64,000 nucleotides of DNA from Ceratobasidium sp. AG-K (GCA_037039685.1 JAWNGF010000005.1:434001-498000), one strand, 5' to 3'. Shown: positions 47,734 through 61,193, numbered from the stretch's first letter. Notes: a model not told the origin generated them from the letters alone. Translations and numbers: made by a program.

Positions 47734-50700
47734 CTAGATGGAAGTGCAGAATGTGCAGTCAAACTTGATATACTCTCTAAACAAGGCGGCTAAGAGGTGG
47801 GTTAGCATAAGGCTTGCACGGAAGATATAGATTGCACTCACGTCCAGCAACCAGGCCCACGAGAATAGCCATGGCTAGGAAAAAGACGAGGCCGTACTTG
47901 ATAACCTGTAGGGGAATAGTATTAGCCTATGCCGCATAGTACAAGCGAGATACGCACAATCTTGCGGCGTTGACGCTTCTGTTTCATCGAAAAGAGGGGT
48001 GCTCTAATCTGCTTCGAGGGACGCAACCAGACTGCACACTTGGTTAGTACACCAAATTCGAGTGCTAGAAACGTGAAAACTCACAGAGCATTGTCGAGTG
48101 CAATCGATCCGCAAACGGAATCAATGTCGGCGGCAATAGGAGCAACAAGAGGAAGTGACACAACACAAAGTCACCACTCCAGAGAGAGAGCTCGATCGTC
48201 TTGACTACGAATTCACGTGCAGGCTGCGACATGGCGTGGGTACCCAACCCGCGACCGTACCAAGTACCCGTCCACCATGCCCTGTTGGTCTCGTCGTGTT
48301 TGAATTCGCGGGTAAGGAAGATCGAGATGAGGACTTTGTGGACTGCGCGTTGAATGGCAATGACCGCAATCAGCCCAAGCACAGCATGAGAAGCATCCCA
48401 AAGTTCAAGGAACCACTAAATAGAGTTGTGAGTGAAAGAGTCTACAAATGGGCTTGCGCACTTACCAAGAACTCGAAGAACCCAATCATTCCAATCACGC
48501 TAAGCATATGAGCAATGAACGCAACCGCCGCACCGAATTTGGCACAGCTGTTCTTCATGACGGGTCCAAGGAACAACGAAACAAAGAACAACACGAGCAG
48601 GACAACGCTGTTCCACACAATAGGACCCAACGCAATCACCGCAATACGGACCAATGGGCTTGCAGGAGTATTGCCGTTCTCGTCGGGGAAGCTCTTGACA
48701 AACATGTACGCAATGGTGAGCATCACGGCCATGGCCACCGGGAACAGGATTTCGCCAAGGATGACCGTACGCCAGCCTGCACGAGGAACGTCGCTCGACA
48801 ACTTTTCGGATGGATGGCCCAACTTCTTCTTCTTGTAACCTGTGATTTGAGTACGCGACAGGCGGCAGTATCCGATCCACGAGTTCGAGTGGGAGCGCGA
48901 GTTACCGCGAGACATCCAGCGAAGGAACTCGCGATAGTCGATGATGAAGTCGCCAAACGAGAATTGATGGGGGTTGAACACAAACGGCGCAATGCACAGG
49001 GCCACAATCGAGATCCAGAAGTAGATGAGGTGCGGCAACCAGATTGCCATCGTTGCGTATAGCAACATGAGCAGACTGCGCATGGCGAGGTAGATGCTAG
49101 GACCGGCGAAACGGGAGTATAGGATGCTGAAGGAGAGACGAGTAGTGGCGAAACCACGGCCGGTAGCAATGTAGCGAGCACCACCAAATGTCAAGTTGCT
49201 CAACAGCGCCTGGGAGTAGACCTGGGTCGAGAAGACTTCGAAGATGGGGGACAGGGACAGGAAGTGACGCCCAAGTCGCATAATCGCATGGCCAGCTCCA
49301 CGATCCATCAGCTCTGCAGAAAAATTAGCACAATAACATACGCAGAATCTTTTACACGTACCTTGCAAGAACAGAGGCAAGAAAGCAATGAAAAACGCTG
49401 CGAAAATCGAGGTAATGCAACGACGAATCCAGTCGAAGACAGGAACCAAGTTGTAGCAACCAGTCTGACCGCCGAGCATCTGGCCTTGCGAGTTGTACTT
49501 GCAGACCGTAAGCTGCTTGTTCATCGTACCCAGGAACAACACTATAGCGCCTGTCAGTTCACCGTCATCGAACTCCTACTGACACTACTCACAGACAAAC
49601 ACGAACATGTGGATAGAGAAGATGACGAGGATGTTGTTGATCTGGAAACCGGCGTGGCCATAGTAGAAAGTCAAGAATCGGTCGACCGGAAGTTGCGTGC
49701 CGAGGTGATAGTACTCGCGACTGAGCAGTTGTTCGCCCATACCGTTGCCGAGCTTGGTCTGGAAGTTCAAAATGGTGCCGAACCCGAGATCACGACCTTT
49801 ACCGCACTGGTAGTACTCGCTGTGCTTGATACGTCCGCCACGGCTGAAGGCGTTCATACCGGCGAAAATATCCTCGTTCAAGTGCAATCCCTTTTGAGCC
49901 TTGCTGACACCTCCACGAGTCGTCATGAAAAGCGCATTGAGGAAATCGGGATGCCCGTAATGCAACTTGCCGCCGATAAACGCGAGCGCACGAGCCGAGA
50001 GAGTTCCGAATGTCTGTTCCTTGCCGGCAGCAATATCACCGAGGATACCAATGTTCTCCGAGAAAATGTACTCGCGCGCACCGAGAATGGCGACCGGGGC
50101 CTTGTTGAACTCCTTGTGTCCGCCTTGACCGTACGGGCTCTGACTCGACATGTTGTACTCTTCGAATTCACCCAGCACGTTCCGAATCTTGATACACTCC
50201 TCGAGGTAGTTGTCCTGGTTGGCATCGACGAGCTGAATGTACTCTCCGCGGTGGAAAATGATCGCGTGGTTCTGGTTGTCCGACTTGCCGTCGCCGATAA
50301 TTGGGTTGCCAGGAAGCTCGATCCTAAACTTGGGCGTGCGCTTCTTCGTCTCTGGGTTGATCTCCGAGTGACCGTCAATCAAGGCCGAAAACACCCTGGG
50401 TTCGCCGCCCTCCTTGCCAGGCTCCTCGTCGAGATAGGCAATCTGCAAATCGGGATATGCGCGAAGCAAAAACTCGGCATTCTCCTGCTCGGCCTTGTTG
50501 AACTTGGCGTAGCGCTGCATCGAGACGGCGTACTTGAACTTGCGGCGGGCCATACGCTCGAGTTCTTTTTCCAGTCGGTCCGAGTCACCCTGGAACGCTT
50601 GGACCATCTCGGGATTTTCGACGCGGTAGAGGAGTTTGATCGCCTTGGCATAGTTCATGAACCCGGAAATTGTACGGTAGAGCGTCTGTGCGCGCAAGCT

Positions 50701-53301
50701 GGCCCAAATACGCGTGCGAAGAGTAAATTCGGGAGACGAGGACTTGAACCCGATGCAGTAGAATGGCAGGTCGTCGGTTTTGCCAGTAGCCGTCTTTCCA
50801 TCGCTAGGGACGTCTGTTTCGTCGGCCAAAATCTTGGTATCGCGGACAAAGTTGTCCCATTCGAGCGGGTGCAGCTGCTTCAAGTACTCCAACTGGGTGA
50901 CACGGGTGTTGTGATCTTCTTCGCGGATAATCTCGCGCAGTGACAGCAAAATCTTTTCCGAGTAATGAGGGACGAGGACCGTGAACGTAGGCATGGCTTC
51001 GACAGAGATAGGATCGGGTAGAGCGGCCGTAAGCGATTGTGCAAAGAAGGAGATACGACGCTCCGCTTCACTGCCAGGGGGGAGGAACTCTTTGGATCCC
51101 TGCGCCGTAAAGAACATCGGGGCACGGAGGGTCTTGCGGCCTTCTTTATCCTCGGCTTGGTGGTACATGAGTTGTTGGACGTGGTCAATCGACAGGAGAT
51201 GCTCGCGGTACATGGAAATGATAACGGCGTTCCAGATTTGCGAAACGAGAACCTGTACGCGTGTCAATATTAAATCAATTAAGCGATGAGGGCAACGTAC
51301 CTTGGGCTTGTATTTGACCTCCATATCCCCCGTGGCAAGAATCTTGGCGTAGATACGCTTTGGCAGCCGGGTATAGATCTCCTTCCACGGCGTCCAGATA
51401 CTCGAGCCGAGCGCAAAGGCCCTCGCGACGGAAATGACGGACGTCCAGATGACATACCACAGGTACGTGTCCAGGAAGAACAGCACGAGGTCCATGAAGA
51501 ACATGATCGCGAGGGTGAAGGCTGGCTGGTGGGAGCACAGGGCGTTTCCGAGATACCTCTCTCCACATCGTTGAACCCGCATTCCGACCATGACACGGAT
51601 GGGATCACGGAACGACAGGGTCAGGAAAAAGTAGGACTCGGCAAACTTGCAGCCAAAGATGAGCACCCATAATAGGATTGAGGTGGCGCGTTGAGGCTTG
51701 GTGAGGTCGGGATACGCGGCTGTGAAAGTTTGAGATGCCATGAACTTGCGGGACGTGGAGCCAACTCGGTCTCCGAACAAGCGGGCCGACGGGAGAATGC
51801 CGAACAGGCAGGTCATGGAAAGGGAGAAGAAGAACTGGACGACGCCGATAATGAGGGGGACCTGGGAGCGGGTCGTCGAAGAGGTGAAAAAGATGATGTA
51901 CACGGTCGGGCCAACGGTAAGTGCGAGAACAACGAAAAGGAAGACAAGTCGCATGGTGAGGTGGGACGCGTTTTTCCAGTTGAGAGGTAAGAAGACAAAT
52001 TCAGCGAGGGTAGCGAAAATCATGATAAGTGTTGACAGCGCTCCGCCAAGTGCCGTAACGGACCATCGCATAGCTGTGGTTGGAGGAGAGCCATTCGGTT
52101 GGTTGTAGACGCTCGGTGAGTGGTAGGCGGTGTAGTACCAGAACACGGACAAGTGGATAATCCAGACGCGATTGAAATGGACGAGCAATTGGAAGATGGT
52201 GCGCTTTTCGAAGTACGTCTTGACAAACGAGCTTTTCCAATCGATTTGTTCAAACTTCAAGAAACGCTTGGCCGGTGGAATATCGACCAGGCGAGACTTG
52301 TCGCGCATGGTGATACTCGCTATGCCTTCGGGATACCAAAAGGTCTGGTTGACGTCGTCGTAACCAATGATCTGTTCGTGGTCCTTTTCGCGACGAACGA
52401 ATTTGCCCTCTTGAACCTCGTAGCCCTGGTCGCGCAAGAAGCGGTAGATTGGTTTGACGACGGTGTGGAGATACAGGCCCTCTGGCTGCGCATCGGTGCT
52501 GTTCTGGCACTCGGGAGATCGGTAGTAGTCGTCGGCACATTTGAAAATGAAGCACATGCACTCGGCCATGAAGCGAACATTGCCAGCCTCTCCCCAGCAC
52601 AAGAGCCAGAGAGCGATTTGACGCAGTCGGTCGTAATGGCTCATGTTGCTCATTGCTTGGCGCCAACGATGCCCAGCGCTGTCGAGGGATTTCTCGGCAA
52701 CCGACTTGTTCCGCTGGTGGCCTTTTCCGCCGACAGACTTCAGGCGCTGAAGCCCGGGATTTTGTGTCTTGCCGACGGCGTCGTCAAGGTCCAGTTGCGC
52801 AGCAAAATACCATTTTCGGTAATTGGCGTGCTGGCCACCAATGTAGTCGGCGTGTATAGTGGTAAGGGCCTGCTCTGCACTCATGCGGGAGGCACGGCTG
52901 TCGAGCAGGTTCATGAGGTAATCGAATTGGTTGCGCATCGAGTCGCGTTGGAAGCCAAACTTCTGAGTAAGGTCGAGGAAAATATCTTCAATTTCTCTGC
53001 AGAAAAGCATTAGCTACTGAATACTTGTAGATGTAAAAACTCACTCTTTAGACAGCGGAACGCCACGGTCTGTTGACCAGGCGGGATAAGGTTCCCGGGT
53101 AGAGCTTGGCCCATATGTCGCATACGAGCCCCCAGACATTTCAGTTGCAAAAGACGCGGTGGATGCAGCAAAACGGTTCACATGGGCCGCAGGGTGGGGC
53201 ACTGGAAAAATATCAGCACAAAACCGCGTAAAAGAACGGATAAACTTACAGGACGCTCCATGGCCAGCATGTTGTCCGTGAGCTCGGGGATCATAGGCCA
53301 T
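47734..53301 (-). CDS. FKS1: 1,3-beta-D-glucan synthase catalytic subunit (GT48)
   Basis: Plasma-membrane glycosyltransferase 48 polymerising UDP-glucose into cell-wall 1,3-beta-glucan. The first exon [17 protein letters not shown] is spliced to a short Tyr/Ser/Pro-rich region. Then comes the Fks1 N-terminal domain ([53 protein letters not shown]). A six-helix block precedes the large cytosolic catalytic domain ([99 protein letters not shown]). The C-terminal helix block ends [17 protein letters not shown]. Hot-spot regions linked in other fungi to echinocandin response read FLTLSFRDP (about 51602-51630) and DWIRRCIT (about 49410-49440). Clear introns: 51253-51300, about 49540-49590 and several in the last 2 kb. 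Roughly 1,700 residues; the N-terminus is short for the family. Normally activated by Rho1-GTP. Confidence 0.95.
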
Positions 53302-56127
53302 GTCGGCCCGTGTTTAGTGTGCAGTCGACGAAAAGAAAGAAAAGAGAGAAAGAGTGTCGAGCAGAGAGAACAGATTAACAGCAAGCCAAGGCTCTCTCAG
53401 CTCGCTTCCAAGACCAAAGTGTGGTTGTAATGGGTTTGCTTCCGAGCTCCACACCACTCGACTCTCAGGGAAAATGTCCTATATTCCGCGGTACACAGCA
53501 TTCTTCCGGTGTTTTCCGGCGAATCTCCCTAGCAACGCCCGTTATGACGCATCATGACTACACTCACAGCAGTGCCCCTATCTCCTTTTTGGTGTGTATG
53601 CGTATATTCCATAACTTATAGTACTGTGAGCCGTCACCCAGCACTGTCACTAGCTGACTGATTGCTGGTCGCGAACACGGTTTTCTATTCGCAACTAGTC
53701 CCCAGTCTTCTTTTTTGTCATTAAGACGTCGTCAGACGCTTACAAACCCCTTGGCTGATAAACGCGCCCTCGCGTGTACGCGTCTCAGTCGCATAAGCAT
53801 GAAAAACATAACATATCAAACTTCACGGGTCTCTGGGCTAGCGGCCCGAAATTAACGCAAACCAGCCATCTCGGCCCGACTCAAGCGTGCCCGTTTTATC
53901 AGTGCTCTACCCCCGTCTCCCATCGCAATAGAGGCAGTCGGAGTCGATGCATCACGGTAGCCAACATAGCACAAGCTCCCCTCTGCGCCTCACCAACCAC
54001 AATGTGCGCCCGAGTGGCTAACGCTCGCGTATTGTTGTACCTGACCGCATGTCGCTGAAATTCTGCCGCGCTCCGAACCCCCGACATACGGAGCCGGTTT
54101 CTGCTGTCCCACATGTCTTCTGAATCGCCGTCATCGCACCAACTTACTCCGCCATCTCCAACGTGCACGCTCCGGCGAGTGTATCTCCTGGACGGTAGGC
54201 GCCCCGGCGCTTGAACTCTCTGCGTTTGTTTCAAGTCTGTTTGATCGACGACGGCGCTTATCCGCATACAGTCACACTGCCCCAGAAACGTGTTATTGAT
54301 ACACTCAAATCAAGACATTCTAGCTCGATCACTAGGCCTTGGCCAGTAATTTATCACAGCCAGAGTTCTCCGATGATCATATCCGGCAGACGGCATCAAA
54401 CCATCACATCAAGGTTACCCGTTCGTGCGCTATCGGGGATTAACGCCTGATCAGCAGCAAATACGCCCTCCACGGCAAAAATATGACACGGTTGGTTGTA
54501 GCACAGTCAAAGCGAACGTACACATGCTATTTGGGCGCCCATGCTAGGTTCGACACGACCTTGGTCTGGAGAGACGTCCGGAACGCTCTAACAGAGCCAA
54601 CAAATCCACAGTAACAAATTCATTCTAATACTAGAAGTCCACAACAACGCCAAATATGTGCTCGCAGGTTATCATTTTACCTGTTGGTTTTTCTAAGTAT
54701 AGTGATAGTGACGATACTTGAAGTGAGTGACTTTGACGCTATCGCGTCCGGGGTCACGATGAAGACCAACGGACTTTCCATTGAACACATACAGGGCCTG
54801 AGTAACTAAATACGCAATTTTACGCTTTTCTGTGTCTTATTCATGAGGGTTGTGGATGCTTGAAAGTTGGTGCTCAGTTGACGAATCTTTGTATCACGTG
54901 GACTATGACGAACAACAATGAACCGCCTCCAGGCTAGGACGTATCCACCTACGTACGAACCCTACCGGGAGGTGCGATGCTATCAGAAAATTACGGATCC
55001 GCTGGTTTCCGTCAATCTACACTCGCGGCGCTAGACTATTTTCTGACGATATCGGACCTATCTCTCCACTGTACACACACAGCCTTCGAGTGTCTGGACG
55101 ATCCTCCCTAAAGTTCATTACACCATTGCCAAGGTAGCTCTGTGTATCGTAATTCGGCTAGATGATCAACTCTCCTAATGAGGATACCCTTGCGAATTCC
55201 GTACTTCCTGGACCCTCTGGCGTCTTTTGTCCACCAACTCCGAATCCGGACAATACGGCAGAAGCATGCTTCTAATAACCACCATACTAGGTTCGAGACT
55301 GCACAGCTGTACGTGGGGTGTCGGGTATGTGGGCTCGGTTGCGTCTCGCGAGTACCGCTCTTCCAAAAATGCTCGTAACTTTTTCTTGAATTATACTACC
55401 GAGGGACCTTTCGCACAGCTCTCAAGATTTTCTTATACCTACTTTGTGCTGAGCCTATATGGACCATTCTTCGTGGACTATTGGCGAAATAAATTTGGCC
55501 ACCCACTCCGAGGCCTCCCGGAGATCGGTACCGTCTTCTCAACACAACGCTTACCTCTGCATAGCATGTCTAAATGACATATGCATGATCATAATGTGAT
55601 CAATTGTTTACCACGCGACCTGTTCGTCCGCCTCCTGTCGATCATTGCCACCCCGGTGTTGGAGTCGTGGGTCGCGTACTTGTGTGGGCCGATGTCCAGC
55701 GGAATTGAACCGGCCTTCAAATGCGGAAAATGTTCTAGATCAATGATACCGGAGACAGAAGCCCCCACTGCTTGGCTTTGGAATCGGCTCTTGCACTCGT
55801 TTAGCCTATTCGAACATCGCCACGATTGGCATATCTTACAACAATGACGGTCCGGCTGATGTCGCATTGAATTAGTCGATGTGCTGCTAAGTGCACAAGC
55901 AACGATGTTGACTATATGCCGCCACCCAACACGCGTGGAACGGCGTTAAGCTACGAGAAAACTTGATCTTGCTGACAGGGGTACACACGACCAAGTCGGG
56001 GACCGGTTGTGGTGAGTGGCACTCGTGCAGAGTCCGAATTTTGCTTCGCCTCCACGAAATTCGACGGGCTTCAAAAGGGGAGTAGTGTGAGCACGAATAG
56101 AGCACACTCATCACCATTTGAAGTACG
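53302..56127. other. Gene-poor interval, glucan synthase promoter side
   Basis: About 2.8 kb without a supported gene. Plus-strand frames at 55227-55577 and 55581-55847 are open but unrecognised. No terminal repeats or transposase motifs were identified. Confidence 0.4.
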
Positions 56128-56519
56128 ATGGTTCAACATTTCGGTGTCTGGCAAAACTGGTAGGATAAATTCAGTTTGGTTTTTGACTGCTCAGTACTCA
56201 TACCTCCCATTGATACACAGGTATAGACAGCAATCTCTCCCACCGGCAATACAGTGGAACGACGCTCCTGTAACACATAATGGACAAAATCTGTGGATGT
56301 CCGAGGTATATTGTGGGTACCTTTGCCATACTCTTTCTCTTTCACCAGCTACGCGTTCCTGTCCCCCATATCAGAATTTGGAGATTGTAATAGATACTAA
56401 CTCGCAGCGTTTTAGTGAACGGTCGAGTTATCGCTCAGGCTATGGCGGCTTCCAAAGGAGCTGCTCAGAACGAGTGCGCTCGACAGCTCCTCATCTTCTT
56501 CAAGGTTCCCCACAGCTAG
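56128..56519 (+). CDS. Small dsRNA-binding-domain protein, three exons
   Basis: 75 residues. Exon 1 (56128-56159) MVQHFGVWQN; intron 56160-56220; exon 2 (56221-56312) gives WYRQQSLPPAIQW, APVTHNGQNLWMSEVY; intron 56313-56415, which has a TACTAAC branch site just before its acceptor; exon 3 (56416-56519) gives LNGRVIAQAMAASKGAAQNE and CARQLLIFFKVPHS. The result is almost exactly one dsRBD: helix 1, strands PAIQW / LWMSEVYLNG / RVIAQAMA, then the SKGAAQNECARQLL helix with its phosphate-contacting Lys. Family knowledge: dsRBDs bind A-form RNA without sequence specificity. The usual G-x-G-x-(S/A) before the Lys is AQAMAAS here. Function unknown; it may be a stand-alone RNA-binding modulator. The model rests on splice logic and domain fit, not homologue comparison. 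Confidence 0.62.
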
Positions 56520-58280
56520 ATCATTTAGAACTGGACCAACATGGCTCGGCTCTTAGCGCACAACGCGCTACTTCCCTCGTTACACAAGACGTCAAGACTT
56601 TGATCGTTGGAATACCTTTGCTCTCACTGCACCTTAACATGGTGGTATTCAAGCGGCCCCCAGGGTCGAACGTGCAAGGCTAGTCTGTGCGAGTGCAACT
56701 AATGTACTTTTTTCTTCTTCGATACCCAACAATGCTTTGGCCCGATTCTTTTATTAGTTTCATTAATGTATTGTTCTTTCTGTACGTATATGCGTTGTTA
56801 TTAATACCCTTACAGTGTCTCGTCTTCAACACATGCCCCGTATTTCCATTTACAAGCCAGCAGCTTAAATCCTGTAGGGAACTCGTTAATGGTAGACCTC
56901 CATCAGACAACGTGCTCCAACTTTAGTTGCATCTTTCCACTGCAGTACCTGTGCATTACTATCCTCGTATCCCAGCCTTCCTGTCCACAAAGGCTTGTGG
57001 TACATTCCTCTCACCCAAAGCGAGCTTCCAATCCTCAGAACTGGTAACATATAGGAGTTGGTATTTTGGCTGGTGTACGTGAACCTGGAGTGGTTCCCGT
57101 GGTAGCGTGTGTAAAACCTGATGGACAACGACGGGTCGTGGACACCAGTATTGAGCCAAGAATAGCCATTTTGATTCGACGACGTATGTAGACAGCGCTC
57201 AATGGGGTTTAGTTCAAAAACGTTGGGTTGACCACATGAATATACTCGCTTCTGCGTGACCCTATTCATGACTTCAACATTGAGGTCGCTGAGATCGTAC
57301 TTTGGTCATGGCCACCATCTTTAGAATTCTTTCTCCGAATTTTCTTTGCTCCGTTTCTCGCAGACGACGGTTCCTCCTTCCGATTACGGTGTCCAAGTCG
57401 GATTTACCAATATTTCCTTTTTGGGATTATCCGGTTGATGTTTATATTGGTTTCTTAGACCGCCGGGCGCAGAATCTGTGCGTTTGGATACCAAACAGCA
57501 CCCGACTGATTATGTATCCAATCAACAGACAACTGACACCCCGGATCATTCCAAAAGAAATATGGAAACATGTTTCGCTCCAGATTGGTTACAACCAGGA
57601 TGTTCATCGACAGGTCGGTCGTCTCGGGGGGTAATGGCTCCAACTTTGCTCGGTTCTCTTTGGCTTCAGTCTGAAATCAGGCTCGGATTATTCGTTCAAA
57701 TTTCCAGATTGCGTATTGTGTTGTCAAATAAGGTAGAAACATGTTGAGAGTACAAACATCCGTTGTCAATCGTACAGCTGTTCCGACCAGGACCCATCAG
57801 ACGGCCCTTCCCCACTCAATATCACCCTTCTTCCAGTCCCCATCCGGGCGCTTTGCTTCTTCGATGTCGCCAACGGTTCCAATGGTCCCGACGGACCCGG
57901 TCGCACTTTGGAGTCGTTGGGGCTCCACCGCGTGTATCGTCTCGGTGTGTACACGTACGCCTAGTTCGAAGGTATCGGTTGCGAAGGTTCCGGTCCGTTT
58001 GGTAGTTGGGCCACTCCCGCTGACATTCGTCGAGGAATTCAGTGGGCGACTGCTGACGAATGATCTTGATTCGTCGCGAGCGCCTGGGATGGGGTCGAAA
58101 TAATAAAAAAGAGATATTATAAATAGAATGCAATGTCCGTTTGAATGCAGGAAAGCAAGAATGTGGAGGTATAGCACAGCGCAGCGAGTGGGGATAGCAT
58201 AAAGAGCGATAAAAACAATAGCCCGTGAAGGAAAGGGATGAAACAATGCCCAGCAGAGATGAAGTAAAAGAGAAAGGCGT
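56520..58280. other. Intergenic region after the dsRBD gene
   Basis: Contains open but unassigned frames: 56886-57269 (-, 127 codons), 57302-57634 (+) and 57455-57643 (-). None shows a domain I recognise and their splice context is weak. The part next to 58281 is presumably the 3' UTR of the seven-TM gene. Confidence 0.4.
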
Positions 58281-60305
58281 TCAAAGCGCGAGACCAACAG
58301 GTGAAGAAGGGTGTGATTGTTGTCGCGAATCCAGCAAGCGAGGTTGAGATGGTGCAGGTTGTTCGATGTCAATGATGAAATGAGGGATTGGCGAGCGACG
58401 GGAGCGGTCGAACGCAGTTTGCGAAGAATTTTCATCGCGTTCATGCAGAACCGTGAGTTTCGCGGTGAAGTCGTGCATGGGTTTCGCAGTGCGCGGGGAT
58501 AACGATGTAGTATCGGTGTACATAGTGTGTGCTCGATCAGTAATCGCGATATGTTCCAAAGCTGGAGGGGGGACTTTAATACTTTGCGTTGCTAGCACCA
58601 AATGTTGGGCCATAATCATTGTGACCTGCATTCCCACCAAGCGTCGTGCACCGAAGGATATCGAATAGCCGGGTCCGGGGAAAGTCGTAGCCGGTGTGCG
58701 CAGCAGGGACGGATTCGAACATCAGTCGAAGAACGAGGGCCAGGCGCACAATAAAGAGATAAACTAGTTAGCTCGACTGAACTCGCGTTTTCTGTGATGG
58801 TGGGAATATTTATCCTCCAGGGCCAGGAACATCTGGCACCCATGGGCTAGTGGAACAAGAAACCAGGCTTACCGCTACGCTAAAGAATGCACCCAGCTTC
58901 TCCACATACCTGACGTGACTCGTTCCCAGGAGAACGACAATGTTCACCACTGCAAATTTCTTCAGACAGGGCCTAGTAGGAATAGGCAAGGCTGATACTC
59001 ACGGGTCGTGCCGAACGCGTACATCTGATCAAGTTGGTCAGAACCCAGAAACGGACAAAGAAGGAAAGGAGGATATAGACATGTTCAAATGGGGAAATGT
59101 GGGGAGGTTTAGAGGTATAACCTTGTGTGTGGGGTGAAGAACCGTGCGTTGTTGGGCCCGGTCCGTCCAGCGGACCGCGGAGGATTAGGAAGCACGGGAC
59201 AAGACAAGGGGAGAGTTGCGGATGATAGGGGATATGCCAAGGTGCACAAGACTTACCATTCCATGCTGCAGCACTTTCTTCGTAAACTTCGACATAGTGG
59301 AGCCCGAGTTACGGTCGATGAGGTAGTATGTTGCCACAGCGCAAGCGATAATGTCGAACCCTGTAAGGTAGACGTCAGATGGGGCACTCAGGGCTTTACA
59401 ATGGGCGGCGCACCAGCCATTGCACCATAATACATTGGGGCGCTATTGAAGGCCGTCTCGTCTAGTTGCTTGGCAATGCATCTATTCCCTCCGTCAGCCT
59501 CCGAATGGGAGTCGGGTCAAATGAAAACATACTTTTGGGTCCCCTTCTTGATAAACGCTGGCACAACTCGAGAGTAAGCTCACGTCGAGTAAAAAAAAAA
59601 GTGGGGTATACGTACGATCTCGCTTATAAACATTCCCAATCACCATCATCGGGACGGTGATAACGCACATTATGGATAGAAAGGTCAACACGGTGCGTGA
59701 CTTGCGCGATATTGCCCAGGTTCTCAAAAAGATGAGGCCTTGGGATGCGAAACCTGCTATCACTGGGGGCTGGTGAGATCCTTGGATGGCTCGAGCGAGT
59801 TTGAACTGTCCGTACTCTTCGTGACTGGAGGAGCGAGACGAAATTTACGGCACGACTCTATGTCAAACGTGTTTGAGTAGAACCCAATCCCATTAAGAAC
59901 GAGCGACACGATGGAGACACTGTTGAAGAAATGAGCAAGGTGACTAATTGGCGAGAAAAAGGACGCACTATCGGACCACGATGAACAGAAAACAAACAAT
60001 AGACATTCGGCCTTGAGCATATTGTCGCCGATACAGCTGAAAATAATTATCGTGTGAGTTGAAAGCATAAGTCGGCTCGATAAACATACCTTGATTTCTC
60101 CCGGAATGGTTTGTAGGTAACTAATTGGGTAAGTGATCAGTAGTTGGTTACCGCCGCCGCGGCCAAGGGCTTACTCAAAGGCTGCGATGGAGAACGTCCT
60201 AAAGCAATGGCACATCTGTTAGCATAGACCAGTATCTCAGCTTGATTGCACTTACGCAACTCGGAGGTTGCTGGTAAGGGGGTCGTCGATATTGCTTGAT
60301 TGCAT
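58281..60305 (-). CDS. DUF6533-type seven-TM membrane protein
   Basis: Multi-exon integral membrane protein of a large, uncharacterised basidiomycete family. The start MQSSNIDDPLTSNLRVA is spliced to TFSIAAFDYLQTIPGEIKLY, and RMSIVCFLFIVVRYVSIVSL forms the second and third helices: the D-Y-L-x-T-x-P-x-E-I pattern followed by a helix ending in RY is the DUF6533 signature. Next are VIAGFASQGLIFLRTWAISR, TVLTFLSIMCVITVPMMVIG, FDIIACAVATYYLIDRNSGS and VVNIVVLLGTSHVRYVEKLG, i.e. the remaining helices with short loops. The last exon gives MIMAQHLVLATQSIKVPPPA and a Ser/Pro/His-rich cytosolic tail stopping at 58281. The layout resembles a seven-helix receptor, but no ligand or G-protein motif can be claimed. 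Borders of the middle exons (58660-59330) are approximate. Confidence 0.72.
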
Positions 60306-61193
60306 CAGTGCAGTACCGGGGGAAAGTCGCCTCGAGCGAGCCTATTTCCTCAGAACTCGATGGTTGTTGTGATCGTTAATGAGGGGGAAGGGGTGCGGGC
60401 AGATGTAGATTCAGGCGGCTATGAGGCCGCATGAGATGGTCGCAGGGGGGAAACTCTGATCGGTTGCCAGCGCGGCAGTGGGATTAATATGTTATAGGCG
60501 AGGCCTTCGTTGCCCCAGTCTAAGTCGACTTCGCGAAGGGCCGAAGCCCGGTCCCGTGCCTCGTCAGATGGATCCAGGTCGGTGTCACCTCGGCCCTGCA
60601 TATCATTTGTCACCCAAGTTGAATTCATTCGTCATGTTTCTTACACTAGAAACCCGTGTGGCTTGTTGGAGACGTGTGCGGATGCCAATGTGGCGCAGGA
60701 GACCAACCACCCCGCATGTGATTCACTGCAGTCATACCGCGACACGAAGGTCTGTCAATGCCAATTACCTCAGATGCCGCAGCCTAGTCTCCATGATGCC
60801 TCGTGGCCCCTCACCAACACCACGCGAGCTCATTTAGCGCCTTCGGGTGTTGTCGCCCGTTTGGACATGGGTGGGGACTTGGTTTCACGCGCGGCAGCTT
60901 GGAGCAGGTCTTCTAAAATCTCAGCGCCTTGGCGGGTGTGTTGGCGTAGTCATCCCCCGCCGATTCAACAACATTGCTCCCCAGTATATAGGCACCTAAT
61001 TTCGGGCAATGCGAGATCTAATGTTCGATTTCAATAACATACATTGGCAAGCCTCTACAGGCTGAGCTTCAGTAAACCCCGTTGGAATGTCGGACAAGCG
61101 CTCAACAAGCTCAGATCTGCGTCTTCACCAAAGAACCCAGGGTCTGATAACCTATAGATACTAATCATACATAACTCAGGGCAAGCGGCTATA
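60306..61193. other. Intergenic region, seven-TM promoter and hydrolase 3' UTR
   Basis: A 69-codon minus-strand frame at 60419-60628 (..NEGLAYNILIPLPRWQPIRV..) is fairly protein-like but has no splice partner I can identify. The overlapping plus-strand frames (to 61037) are Arg/Ser/Pro-rich and probably spurious. Confidence 0.35.

Noticed and set aside
49264..50943. A 559-codon plus-strand frame antisense to the glucan synthase gene
   Set aside because: It is the mirror of a strongly biased coding exon (Val/Glu/Leu-rich, no domain). The minus-strand frame is an unmistakable GT48 enzyme. The same applies to 52120-53013 (+) and 48448-49062 (+).
56009..56683. A single 224-codon frame (+) across the dsRBD gene
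   Set aside because: It runs through two good introns and shows no domain. The spliced alternative gives a compact dsRBD.
57797..58444. A 215-codon minus-strand frame next to the seven-TM gene
   Set aside because: It overlaps the last exon of the seven-TM gene in another frame. The composition looks membrane-like only in part, and no splice or domain evidence supports it. It is probably 3' UTR.
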